A stretch of DNA of 64,000 nt from UBA5072 sp041737175 (GTDB lineage Bacteria > Bacteroidota > Bacteroidia > Bacteroidales > UBA10428): contig JBGSSF010000003.1 of NCBI GenBank assembly GCA_041737175.1, positions 1-64,000 on the forward strand, given 5' to 3'. The translations under genes and the position numbers were made by a program. The notes below the pieces were generated by a model, which was not told the DNA's origin, did not search any database, and saw nothing but the letters and a program-made list of their open reading frames with translations. Below, in pieces: positions 1 through 8,413 of the stretch. Each line of letters begins with the position of its first letter. The first letter of the stretch is position 1.

Positions 1-1
1 C

Positions 2-124
2 GAAATTCTACAGGTTTTAAGCATCAATATTCTAGATAAAGAAACTATAAATCAAATACTTGAAAAACCAGATTTACAAAATTTCAAAGAACCTTTATAT
101 AAACAACTGACTATCTTTGACTAA
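2..124 (+). pseudogene. C-terminal fragment of a probable IS4-type transposase (cut by window edge)
   Basis: An open frame enters from the left edge and stops at TAA 122-124, giving about 40 residues. The visible tail contains EILQVLSINILDK followed by an Asn/Gln-rich end. This resembles the C-terminus of IS4-family (DUF4372-type) transposases of Bacteroidota, which often end with an ILQILSIS-LDKTP-like stretch. Whether the full gene is intact cannot be seen from here, and no terminal inverted repeat is recognisable. The assignment rests on memory of the family's tail and is moderate to low in confidence. Confidence 0.45.
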
Positions 125-141
125 TATCGAAACGCTAGTGA

Positions 142-169
142 TCACTCATTACTCTTCACTCTTCACTTC
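142..169. repeat. Heptamer-periodic repeat array A
   Basis: Four tandem degenerate 7-mers (TCACTCA TTACTCT TCACTCT TCACTTC). The array overlaps the stop codon of the minus-strand SDR gene at 163-165. It belongs with five other 7-bp-period arrays in this window. Confidence 0.7.
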
Positions 170-969
170 AAAGGAGATTCAGGTTCATTTGCCATTTTAA
201 CATAGGCTGCGTATTCAAGAAAACGCGGAGCTATTCGTTTGACAAGAGCGGTCATTTTTCCTTCCAGTGTAAGAATTACATAGTTACGTTTCCAGCGAAG
301 AGCACTTGTTATGGCCCTGGCAACATCTTCGGGCATCATCATTTTTTCCTCCTCACGCGGGGTAAAACCCTGCTGGCTTCCATCGGCTGTAAGTGCTTTT
401 TTCCGGATATCCGATTTTGTGAATCCTGCACATAAGATCAATACATGAAGACCATTTTTCAGGTTTTCGATTCTCAGGGTTTCCAGAAATCCGTGTAACG
501 CATATTTTGACGCTGAATAACCTGTCCGACCGGGAAGTCCTACGAATCCGGCAACGGATGATATTCCCACTACGGATCCTTTATTCTTTATCAGGTAAGG
601 CAAGGCATATTTTGTGCATTGCACGGCACCCCAGAAATTCACATCAAAAAGCCGCTTCAACACACTTATGTCTACATCCCGAAATAAAGCCCGCATGGAT
701 ATACCTGCATTATTTATCAGGATGTCTATCTTTCCGTATTTTTCAACAGTGGATTGTACCAGGCGCTGACAGTCTTCTTCCTGTGTAACATCCGTAGTTA
801 CGGCAAAAACATCATAACCGGAGGCTTTGAGTTCCGCTTCGATAGCATGCAACAAGTCATTCCTTCGGGCTGCCAGCACAACTTTGGCGCCTAACCTGGC
901 AAATTCCTTTGCTGAAGCGAGACCTATTCCTGAAGAGGCTCCTGTAATAATAACGACTTTATCCTTCAT
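163..969 (-). CDS. SDR family NAD(P)-dependent oxidoreductase
   Basis: Classical short-chain dehydrogenase of 268 residues, predicted cytosolic. The N-terminal Rossmann motif TGASSGIG is at residues 9-16, NNAG at about 86-89, the catalytic Ser in GISS at about 137, and YSASK supplies Tyr151 and Lys155. The start at 969 was chosen because it gives the normal SDR beginning MKDKVVIITG. An upstream in-frame start adds 17 hydrophobic residues unlike the family. The C-terminal part, with a basic segment after the catalytic core, is typical of the DHRS7-like subgroup. The substrate cannot be read from the sequence. The gene is divergent from rarA, and its stop codon lies inside a heptamer repeat. 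Confidence 0.85.
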   Translation of the reverse strand: MKDKVVIITGASSGIGLASAKEFARLGAKVVLAARRNDLLHAIEAELKASGYDVFAVTTDVTQEEDCQRLVQSTVEKYGKIDILINNAGISMRALFRDVDISVLKRLFDVNFWGAVQCTKYALPYLIKNKGSVVGISSVAGFVGLPGRTGYSASKYALHGFLETLRIENLKNGLHVLILCAGFTKSDIRKKALTADGSQQGFTPREEEKMMMPEDVARAITSALRWKRNYVILTLEGKMTALVKRIAPRFLEYAAYVKMANEPESPLK

Positions 970-1088
970 ACAGAAAAAGTATAATGCACTAAAGTAGTAA
1001 TAAACAAAATTACACTTCATGTTTCAAAAATATTTTTGGCGGCAATTATAAAACTTAATGGTAATTTTACACAGGAATAACAACCTAT

Positions 1089-2381
1089 ATGATCGGGACC
1101 AATCAACCGCTTGCTGATCGGATGCGCCCTGCTGACCTTGAAGGGTATGTGGGACAAAAGCATCTTGTGGGTGAAAAGTCCATTCTCAGGGCAAGCATCG
1201 AAAGCGGGAATATACCTTCCTTTATTTTATGGGGACCTCCGGGTGTTGGTAAGACAACCCTGGCCAGGATAATAGCCAACCGCCTTCATCGCACTTTTTA
1301 TCAACTCAGTGCCGTGCATTCGGGAGTGAAAGATGTGAGGGAAACCATTGAAAAGGCAAAGCAGCAGCAATTTTTCAATAAACCCTCCCCCGTCCTGTTT
1401 ATCGATGAAATTCATCGTTTTAACAAGTCTCAGCAGGATTCTTTGCTGGGATCCGTTGAACAGGGTATTGTTACATTAATCGGCGCAACTACTGAGAATC
1501 CATCTTTCGAGGTGATCTCCCCCCTTCTCTCCCGCTGCCAGATATACGTTTTAAAACCTTTGGACAGAGAGGAGCTGACCCTCATTCTGCATCAAGCCCT
1601 GCTGCAGGATTATTATCTTAAGCAATTGCAGATCAATGTAGTTGAAGATGAGGCGTTATTCAGATTATCAGGTGGCGATGCCAGAAAGCTGATGAATACC
1701 CTGGAGCTGGTCATCAATACTTTGTCAACCGACCATCACGGGGCGATCACCATTACCAACCAGAAGGTGATGGAAATCGCTCAGGAAAAGATTGCCCTGT
1801 ATGACAAGGGTGGTGAGCAGCATTATGATATCATTTCTGCTTTTATCAAATCGCTTCGGGGAAGTGATCCGAATGCTGCTGTTTACTGGCTGGCACGAAT
1901 GGTTGAAGGTGGCGAAGATCCCAAGTTTATAGCCCGGAGGATGGTCATACTTGCCGCTGAAGATATCGGGTTATCAAATCCCAATGCGCTTTTACTGGCC
2001 ACAACCTGTTTTGAGGCAGTGAACCTGATCGGCTGGCCGGAATCAAGGATTATCCTTTCGGAAACGGCTTTGTACCTGGCTACATCGCCCAAGAGCAATT
2101 CTTCTTATCTTGCCATTAATGAAGCCATAGGCCTGGTTAAAGAAACGGGTGACCTGCCGGTCCCTTTAAATATCCGAAATGCTCCCACTTCACTGATGAA
2201 GGAACTGGGTTACGGAGACGGCTATAAATATGCGCATGATTATGAGGGAAACTTTACTACAGAGGAATTTCTCCCCAAAGAAATCAGAAATAAAATTCTT
2301 TATGATCCCCAGAACAACCAGCGGGAAAATGATGTCAGGAAGAAACTAGCTGCATTCTGGAAAGATAAATACAATTATTAA
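1089..2381 (+). CDS. rarA: Replication-associated recombination protein A (AAA+ ATPase, RarA/MgsA)
   Basis: Cytosolic AAA+ ATPase of 430 residues, the usual RarA length, acting at stalled replication forks. Walker A GPPGVGKTT is at residues 49-57, Walker B FIDEIHRF at about 104-111, and sensor 1 is in IGATTENPSF at about 131-140. The C-terminal half carries the MgsA tetramerisation region, including IKSLRGSDPNAAVYWLARM and AAEDIGLSNP. The ATG start lies just after AGGAATAACAACCTAT. kdsA begins 12 bp after the stop, so the two are probably co-transcribed. Related clamp-loader subunits lack the C-terminal MgsA signature, so the assignment is firm. Confidence 0.95.
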   Translation: MIGTNQPLADRMRPADLEGYVGQKHLVGEKSILRASIESGNIPSFILWGPPGVGKTTLARIIANRLHRTFYQLSAVHSGVKDVRETIEKAKQQQFFNKPSPVLFIDEIHRFNKSQQDSLLGSVEQGIVTLIGATTENPSFEVISPLLSRCQIYVLKPLDREELTLILHQALLQDYYLKQLQINVVEDEALFRLSGGDARKLMNTLELVINTLSTDHHGAITITNQKVMEIAQEKIALYDKGGEQHYDIISAFIKSLRGSDPNAAVYWLARMVEGGEDPKFIARRMVILAAEDIGLSNPNALLLATTCFEAVNLIGWPESRIILSETALYLATSPKSNSSYLAINEAIGLVKETGDLPVPLNIRNAPTSLMKELGYGDGYKYAHDYEGNFTTEEFLPKEIRNKILYDPQNNQRENDVRKKLAAFWKDKYNY

Positions 2382-2393
2382 ATAAAACTCCCC

Positions 2394-3224
2394 ATGGAAA
2401 CAATTCTTTCAATTCCCCAGATCAGACATGCCTTAAGCGGCAATTTCTTCCTGATTGCAGGTCCCTGCGTGGTTGAAAGTCGTGACCTGTGTTTTAAGAT
2501 TGCAGGCAGGATCATTGAAATCACCGATAAACTGAGAATTCCCTATATCTTTAAGAGCTCCTACAAAAAGGCCAACCGTTCAAAGCCGGATTCATTCACC
2601 GGAATTGGTGATAAAGCCGGACTGGAGGTCCTTCGTGATATCCGCAAAGAGCTGAAAATTCCCGTACTTACAGATATTCATTCTGCTGAGGAGGCGTATT
2701 TTGCCTCCCAATATGTGGATGTCCTGCAAATACCTGCATTTCTTTGCCGTCAGTCCGATATTCTTACAGCTGCTGCAAAAACCGGTAAAACGGTCAACAT
2801 CAAAAAAGGGCAGTTCTTATCGCCTGATTCTATGAAGTTTGCCTGTGATAAAGTTGTCCAGGCAGGTAATAATCAGGTCATCATTACCGACAGGGGTACA
2901 ATGTTCGGATACCATGATCTTATCGTGGATTTCAGAGGAATCCCGGAAATGAAAAAGCTGGGATTTCCGGTTGTTCTTGATATAACTCATTCCCTCCAGC
3001 AGCCCAACCAGGCATCAGGCATAACAGGCGGACGGCCTGAAATGATTGAAACCATGGCAAGAGCTGCCGTAGCCGTCGGTATAGATGGTCTTTTTATGGA
3101 AACCCATCCCGAACCCATGCTCGCCAAATCAGATGGCGCCAACATGTTAAGGTTGGATCTTCTCGAAACGATGCTTGAAAAGCTTGTTAAAATCAGGGAA
3201 ACAGTGAACAGGATAAAAGATTAA
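2394..3224 (+). CDS. kdsA: 3-deoxy-8-phosphooctulonate synthase (KDO-8-P synthase)
   Basis: Condenses phosphoenolpyruvate with arabinose-5-phosphate to KDO-8-phosphate, the first committed step of the lipopolysaccharide inner-core sugar. The 276-residue protein is full length for the family. Diagnostic stretches include LIAGPCVVESRDLCF near residue 20, the lysine-rich FKSSYKKANRSK loop, NIKKGQFLSPDSMKF, and the late HPEP metal/substrate motif. The neighbouring DAHP synthases differ in these loops. It shows the organism makes an LPS-type outer membrane. It sits 12 bp downstream of rarA. Confidence 0.95.
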   Translation: METILSIPQIRHALSGNFFLIAGPCVVESRDLCFKIAGRIIEITDKLRIPYIFKSSYKKANRSKPDSFTGIGDKAGLEVLRDIRKELKIPVLTDIHSAEEAYFASQYVDVLQIPAFLCRQSDILTAAAKTGKTVNIKKGQFLSPDSMKFACDKVVQAGNNQVIITDRGTMFGYHDLIVDFRGIPEMKKLGFPVVLDITHSLQQPNQASGITGGRPEMIETMARAAVAVGIDGLFMETHPEPMLAKSDGANMLRLDLLETMLEKLVKIRETVNRIKD

Positions 3225-3385
3225 CCGGGACTTTTCATTTTTAACATTTCGTAAATAACTGGATTTCAATTATTCTAATTCTTTATGCAAAATTTTTAGT
3301 GCTAATCTTGTACAGAAATGTAGATCGTATTAACATTTTTTATATTTTTACTTTGCATTAACCCTAACGATTGACCCATATTAGC

Positions 3386-3416
3386 AGAACCCCGCACCTT
3401 GCGGGGTTCTTTTTTA
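3386..3416 (+). terminator. Rho-independent terminator
   Basis: Perfect 10-bp stem AGAACCCCGC / GCGGGGTTCT with a 5-nt ACCTT loop, followed by a run of T on the plus strand. It lies about 160 bp beyond kdsA and directly abuts the stop codon of the convergent histidine kinase gene. The T-tract orientation serves plus-strand transcripts only. Confidence 0.85.
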
Positions 3417-5543
3417 ATTGCCACCTGTGGCTTTGCTGTAGCGGTTGCTAACCGGCAGCGAGAAATAGAAGACGGTCCCTCCTCCTTTCCTGGCTTCAAA
3501 CCACAACCGGCCACCCATGGTTTCCGCAATCTTTCGTGCAAAATATAAACCGAGTCCGGTTCCGCCGTATTTCCTTTTGGACGATTCGTCGAGTTGCCGG
3601 AATTTCTCAAAAATCACTTCCTTGTACTCTTCAGGAATACCAATTCCGGTATCTTCAACGTAAAAGACCATATGATTATGATTTTCCCTGGCTCCGAAAT
3701 GAATCGATCCTGAGTTGGTAAATTTTACTGCATTATCGAGTATATGCCATAATACCTGCTGTAAACGCATAGGATCTGCTACAATGGTTTCTGATTTGTT
3801 TTTATTGTTATCCAGAATGATGTCGATAAAAGGCTTATTCTTTCTGGCCATATTATCGATCAAAGGCTCGTTCATCTGGCTCAGAAAATGACCGATATGA
3901 ATGATTGACGGATGCAACTGCAGGCTGCCTGATTCGATCCTGGACGTGTCGATGATATCTTCAATCATATTGACAAGGATCTTGTTATTCTTAACGACAT
4001 GGTCATTGTATTCTTTTCTTTTCTCCGGAGTAATGTCTTCTCTCAGCATTAATCCTGAGAAACCTGTAATTGCGTTTAACGGAGTCCTGATTTCATGGCT
4101 CATATTGGCAATAAAGGCAGTTTTCAATTTGTCGGATTCTTCAGCCCTGATCTTGGCCTCTTCAAGTTCACGGGTCCTCGAGATTACCCGTTCCTCCAGG
4201 TTTTCCTTAATACTGAGCAGTTCCTGTTCAGCCCGTTTCCTTTCGGTAACCTCATCCTTAAGTTTTTCATTGGCTTTTTTCACGGTTCTGCTGTAATAGC
4301 CACTCACTGCAATTATAATCAGGGTAAGGGTCACAATGGCTGCCAGTCCAATGGTGCGACGGATTTTAACCCTGATCGCTTCCTGCCTTTCAATCCTCAG
4401 ATTCTCAATTTCACGGTCCTTTAATTCTGTCTTATAACGCATTTCAATTTCAGCAACATTCTGATGCACGCTTTCATTATACAGTGAATCATGGAGTTTC
4501 TCATAAGCCTTTAATTCCTCAAAAGCACTCTTGTGGTCATTCAGGGCAAAATAAACATCAGCCAGTTCATAGTGACAGTCGGCTTCATTTTCCGCAAGAG
4601 AAATCATTTTGGAATATTGCAGGCTCTTTTGTAAGAAATCAAGCGCTTTTTCATAGTTGCCTGTCTTTCTGTTCACCATACCCAGGCTGATGTATCCGTA
4701 TGCAATGCCAAACTTGTTATTTTCCCTCAGGAAGATGGACAGCGCACTGTTATAATAATCAATACTTTTGGAATAATCAGCCTGATCTTCATACAGACTT
4801 CCCAGGTTAAGATACATTCCGGCCACAGCCAGTGTGTCTTTCAACTCATTGTAGATTCTCAATGCCGACAGGTGGTAACCCAACGCTTCTTTATCCTTAT
4901 CTTCGGCATCAAGAATAATCCCCATATTCTGAAGAATCCCGGCTTCATCCAGCCTGTTTTTCTGTACCCTGTACAAATCCAGCGCTTTACTGTAATAATC
5001 CATGGCTTCCTCTGACCTGCCCAACTCGGCAAACAATACACCTATATTCTGGTAGCATGTGGCCAATAAGGAATTTTCCCTGTATTCAATTGCCAGTCGC
5101 ATGGCATTGTGAAAGGCACGGTTGGCTTCATCGTATGTACCGATATTAAAATACGATAGTCCGACCAGGTTATAGGTAAACGCTTTTTTTAAAGAGTCGC
5201 CCGTCTGGGAGTACAATTGCAGCAAATGTTTCAGGTGTTTCAGCGCATCCCGGTACCGTTCGGCATCGTAATAATATTGGGCAACAATATCCACAGCCTC
5301 GCCTTCAAGATTCATTGAATTATTGGCTCTGGCCAGGTGAATTGCCTGGTTTGCATAAACCAGACAACTGTCACTTTTTATGGATGCCAGGTACGATGCC
5401 TTGTCAATCAGCAGTTCAATCTTCTTTTTCTCAGAGGCGAGAATAGGTTTCTCAGTTGACTTGTCATCAATAGGAAATCCATGAGAAACAGCCGGAATTG
5501 AGAAAAGAAATACCAGGACAAATATAAGGAACCTGTTTGGCAT
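3414..5543 (-). CDS. Sensor histidine kinase with periplasmic TPR repeats
   Basis: 709 residues. An N-terminal signal peptide is followed by about eight tetratricopeptide repeats (roughly residues 50-355), each with the A-Y-G spacing of TPR helices. Next come one membrane helix near residue 395-415, a Glu/Arg-rich coiled coil (about 415-475), a HisKA domain with SHEIRTPLNAI (predicted phosphorylated His483), and a HATPase domain with DNAVKF, DTGIGIP and GGTGLGL boxes. There is no receiver domain, so a separate response regulator is needed; none is adjacent. This TPR-kinase layout is common in Bacteroidota. The signal sensed is unknown. It converges on kdsA. Confidence 0.92.
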   Translation of the reverse strand: MPNRFLIFVLVFLFSIPAVSHGFPIDDKSTEKPILASEKKKIELLIDKASYLASIKSDSCLVYANQAIHLARANNSMNLEGEAVDIVAQYYYDAERYRDALKHLKHLLQLYSQTGDSLKKAFTYNLVGLSYFNIGTYDEANRAFHNAMRLAIEYRENSLLATCYQNIGVLFAELGRSEEAMDYYSKALDLYRVQKNRLDEAGILQNMGIILDAEDKDKEALGYHLSALRIYNELKDTLAVAGMYLNLGSLYEDQADYSKSIDYYNSALSIFLRENNKFGIAYGYISLGMVNRKTGNYEKALDFLQKSLQYSKMISLAENEADCHYELADVYFALNDHKSAFEELKAYEKLHDSLYNESVHQNVAEIEMRYKTELKDREIENLRIERQEAIRVKIRRTIGLAAIVTLTLIIIAVSGYYSRTVKKANEKLKDEVTERKRAEQELLSIKENLEERVISRTRELEEAKIRAEESDKLKTAFIANMSHEIRTPLNAITGFSGLMLREDITPEKRKEYNDHVVKNNKILVNMIEDIIDTSRIESGSLQLHPSIIHIGHFLSQMNEPLIDNMARKNKPFIDIILDNNKNKSETIVADPMRLQQVLWHILDNAVKFTNSGSIHFGARENHNHMVFYVEDTGIGIPEEYKEVIFEKFRQLDESSKRKYGGTGLGLYFARKIAETMGGRLWFEARKGGGTVFYFSLPVSNRYSKATGGN

Positions 5544-5668
5544 GATGTATTATATACTGAAACTGACAGTAGTACGAAAAATAATCTAGCTGAGTTGTGT
5601 TTTTGATCCCTATATTTCAATGCAGCTAAATATAATACTATTCTGTTTTTGTGCACTGAAAATAAAAA

Positions 5669-6059
5669 AGCAGTAAACCTGTAAGCCGGATTCTGTTCCC
5701 ATGTTCCTCACGGAAAATGGGTTTCTACCATTTGTCTGGTCGATCTACCCCCCGGTATCGGACGGGCAGTCCTCAAGCACCGGTATACGTGATCTTTCAA
5801 CCCGCAAGACGAACAGCCTGCGATGTCGCCACCGCATCTGGTAGGCTCTTACCCCACCTTCTCACCCTTGCCCCGATAAAAAATTCTGCGAGTTTTACAG
5901 AGTAAAACCCTGCAGATTCTAAATCGGGGCGGTTTTTTTCTTCTTCGTTACTATGTCCTCACAAACATCTTCCGTTTCGGAAGTGCGGTGCCCTGCGTTG
6001 TCCGGACTTTCCTCTCCCCTTCTGCAAGCAGAACTGGAGCGATAGAACGGTTTACTGCT
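5669..6059 (-). ncRNA. rnpB: RNase P RNA, bacterial type A
   Basis: The minus strand reads GAGGAAAGTCCGGAC near its 5' end and ACAGAATCCGGCTTAC near its 3' end, the two universally conserved RNase P RNA blocks. The termini AGCAGTAAACC and GGTTTACTGCT pair as helix P1 and are followed on the minus strand by a U-run that can act as terminator. The internal AGGGTGAGAAGGTGGGGTAAGAGC-type block is also present. A long hairpin arm (GCCCCGATTT... to ...ATCGGGGC, about 5873-5930) fills the P12 position. The 5' end overlaps the stop codon of the upstream DUF2027-Smr gene. Confidence 0.95.
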
Positions 6060-7125
6060 TTTTTTCAATGATCAGATGTACCAGGGTTGCCCCAAAACCA
6101 TATTCTTTAAATGAGGCATCCTGATAAATATATTGAGGATACTTCTCCTGTAATTCTTTCCTGATTTGCATCTTAAGTGTTCCCTGACCCAGTCCGTGAA
6201 TAATGACAAGTTTGCGAAGCCTCTTACTTATGGCTTCCTCTATGGCCGAATGAAACCGGCTCATTTGTAATGTCAGGATTCCTGCGGGCGAGTACTGGGT
6301 GTTTTGCAGAGCCGCTTCATCCATGTGCAGGTCCACCTCCAGCGTATCTGGTGCCGGCTCCTTCTTTTTACCAGTCTTTTCAGGATTTGCATCCGTCTGC
6401 TGCTTAAGCTCCCTGATCTCCTCAGGAACAACAATATCAACAGGGATTTCTTTTGATAATCCGGAATTTATGCTGAAAAGCAAAGCTTTTTCTTCAAAGT
6501 AATCGTTTTCACGGTAATAGCTTTCCTTACTGAAATTGACCAGGTTTAAACCGATTAGTTTATCTATTACTTCCTTTCTGTTATACTTCCCTTTACTTAC
6601 CAGAATCAACTGAACATGGATATCACTGATCTTGCTAATTTCTGTCTGATCGAAACTTATCATGTGATTTTTGGTCTCAGCCTCAATCATACCCGAAGAT
6701 AGATAATAAAATTCCCCTCCCTCTTTTAAACCGAGGTGATAGTAAGCAGCATATGCCGAGTCATTGATCAAATAGCAGGACAGATCACTGCTGAAAACGG
6801 GACCGGGGTTTTCAGGAATAAAACCCAGCAAAAACTCTGCCGGTGCGTTGACAGGAATATTTCCGGGTATCGCCTGCTTTCTTGTAGTCCTTTGACGTTC
6901 CTGTTTTCCGGTTTTCTGATCCGGTACCGTAACAGGTTTTATTTCAGGCTCTTCTCTTTCATTGAGTGTAAAGTTACCGGAGAATACCAGTTCCTTTTCG
7001 GCAACCGGGATTTCAAATCCATCTTCCGTCAGAACGTACACCTTATCATTGGCATCTATCCGGTTAATAATACCACCGCCCGTTTCATTTAAAAATCTAA
7101 CTGAATCGCCTCGTTTGAACTTCAT
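6052..7125 (-). CDS. DUF2027 domain protein with C-terminal Smr domain
   Basis: 357 residues, predicted cytosolic, of a Bacteroidota-specific architecture. The N-terminal SH3-like region begins MKFKRGDSVRFLNETGGG. A DUF2027 middle and a Lys/Glu-rich linker follow. The C-terminal Smr domain has VDLHMDE and the catalytic-type loop IIHGLGQGTLK. Smr domains in MutS2 and relatives bind or nick nucleic acid, so a nucleic-acid or ribosome-associated role is likely but unproven. The start at 7125 was chosen because it opens directly with the conserved MKFKRGD. The longer frame overlaps the divergent queA promoter. The stop codon TAA falls in the first bases of rnpB. Confidence 0.85.
   Translation of the reverse strand: MKFKRGDSVRFLNETGGGIINRIDANDKVYVLTEDGFEIPVAEKELVFSGNFTLNEREEPEIKPVTVPDQKTGKQERQRTTRKQAIPGNIPVNAPAEFLLGFIPENPGPVFSSDLSCYLINDSAYAAYYHLGLKEGGEFYYLSSGMIEAETKNHMISFDQTEISKISDIHVQLILVSKGKYNRKEVIDKLIGLNLVNFSKESYYRENDYFEEKALLFSINSGLSKEIPVDIVVPEEIRELKQQTDANPEKTGKKKEPAPDTLEVDLHMDEAALQNTQYSPAGILTLQMSRFHSAIEEAISKRLRKLVIIHGLGQGTLKMQIRKELQEKYPQYIYQDASFKEYGFGATLVHLIIEKKQ
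6073..6080 (-). promoter_or_regulatory. Candidate rnpB promoter (-7 element TACATCTG)
   Basis: On the minus strand TACATCTG matches the Bacteroidota -7 consensus TAnnTTTG with one mismatch. It would place the start about 7 nt downstream, in the A-run immediately before the RNase P 5' end. It lies inside the last codons of the DUF2027-Smr gene. Confidence 0.4.
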
Positions 7126-7161
7126 GGTTATTCCTTCACTGTTTAGGAATGCAAAATTAGT

Positions 7162-7169
7162 TATTTTTG
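7162..7169 (+). promoter_or_regulatory. queA promoter -7 element
   Basis: TATTTTTG fits TAnnTTTG exactly. It sits in the 63-bp divergent spacer, about 20 bp before the queA start, implying a very short leader of roughly 14 nt. Confidence 0.55.
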
Positions 7170-7188
7170 CGGGCCAAATGATTTTCCA

Positions 7189-8406
7189 TTGAAACCAATT
7201 GCCGATATCAGTCCCCATCAGTTCTCCTATGATCTGCCCGATGACCGGATTGCACTTTTTCCGGCTGAATACAGGGATAATTCACGAATTTTGATCAGAA
7301 ATGGCGATGGGTCGCTGCAACAGGATACTTTCAGAAACCTGGCAAGTTATCTACCCGGTGACAGTCATATTTTTTTTAATAATTCGAAAGTCATTCCGGC
7401 CAGACTAATCTTTACCAAAGAGACCGGTTCCCATATTGAATTGTTCTGCCTGAGACCCATTGACCCGGCTGATTATGTCCGGTCTTTAGCTGCCACTGAA
7501 TATTGCACCTGGGAATGCATGGTTGGCAATCTGAAAAGATTTACCGGCAATTCTCTTGAAATGAAAGTAAACATTGATGAAAGCACTGTGATTCTAAGAG
7601 CTGATAAAATCAGCCTTGCAGGCAATATTGCCATAATCAGATTCTCCTGGGATAAGGCCATCAGTTTTGCCGCCATTTTATACTCGAGCGGTCAGACCCC
7701 TCTTCCTCCTTACATTAAAAGGGAAACCACAGAACTGGACCGACAGAGTTACCAGACTGTTTACTCAAAATGTGACGGTTCAGTAGCAGCGCCAACAGCC
7801 GGTTTACATTTCACGGAATATATTTTTGATCAACTGCGGCAGAAAAACATTCATTGTCATGAACTTACACTGCATATAGGTGCCGGAACATTTCAACCCA
7901 TGAAATCCGAAAAGGTCCGCGACCATGAAATGCATGCTGAAACGTTCCGGATTACTGCTGATCTGATCCACACGCTGGCCGAGATGGATACACGGGTAAT
8001 CTGTGTGGGCACCACTTCGGTACGTACATTGGAAAGCCTTTACTGGCTTGGTGTAAAAATTATTCAATCGGGGGGCAGAATAACCGGTGGATTGCTGCTT
8101 GATCAATGGGAAGTCTATGACCTTCCCCGGACATATTCAATGAAAGAGGCGTTCAGGGCATTCCGGGAATGGATCGATGAACAGGATGCAAAGGAACTTT
8201 TTGCTTCAACGAAAATAATGATTGTCCCGGGATATGAATTTAGGGTCACGGATACGCTGATCACCAACTTTCATCAGCCACAAAGTACTTTGCTGCTGCT
8301 GATTGCCGCCTTTATTGGTGATTCATGGAGGAATGTCTACCAATATGCCCTTGAACAGGACTTTCGCTTTCTGAGCTACGGTGACAGTTCGTTGTTATTT
8401 CAATAA
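7189..8406 (+). CDS. queA: S-adenosylmethionine:tRNA ribosyltransferase-isomerase
   Basis: Transfers and isomerises the ribosyl part of AdoMet onto 7-aminomethyl-deazaguanine in tRNA, giving epoxyqueuosine. The 405-residue form is longer than the roughly 350 residues of the E. coli enzyme and matches the long Bacteroidota subfamily. Recognisable blocks are FSYDLPDDRIALFPAEYRD at the N-terminus, FNNSKVIPARL, GSVAAPTAGLHFT in the middle, THIGAGTF-like LHIGAGTFQPM, and LITNFHQPQSTLL near the C-terminus. The best start is a TTG codon at 7189: upstream ATG 7178 is out of frame, and the homologous region begins at once. Its divergent neighbour is the Smr gene. Confidence 0.92.
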   Translation: MKPIADISPHQFSYDLPDDRIALFPAEYRDNSRILIRNGDGSLQQDTFRNLASYLPGDSHIFFNNSKVIPARLIFTKETGSHIELFCLRPIDPADYVRSLAATEYCTWECMVGNLKRFTGNSLEMKVNIDESTVILRADKISLAGNIAIIRFSWDKAISFAAILYSSGQTPLPPYIKRETTELDRQSYQTVYSKCDGSVAAPTAGLHFTEYIFDQLRQKNIHCHELTLHIGAGTFQPMKSEKVRDHEMHAETFRITADLIHTLAEMDTRVICVGTTSVRTLESLYWLGVKIIQSGGRITGGLLLDQWEVYDLPRTYSMKEAFRAFREWIDEQDAKELFASTKIMIVPGYEFRVTDTLITNFHQPQSTLLLLIAAFIGDSWRNVYQYALEQDFRFLSYGDSSLLFQ

Positions 8407-8413
8407 ACCGGAT

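Noticed and set aside
6052..7218. Longer start for the DUF2027-Smr protein at 7218
   Set aside because: The extra 31 residues overlap the divergent queA promoter and start codon, and the conserved N-terminus begins at 7125.
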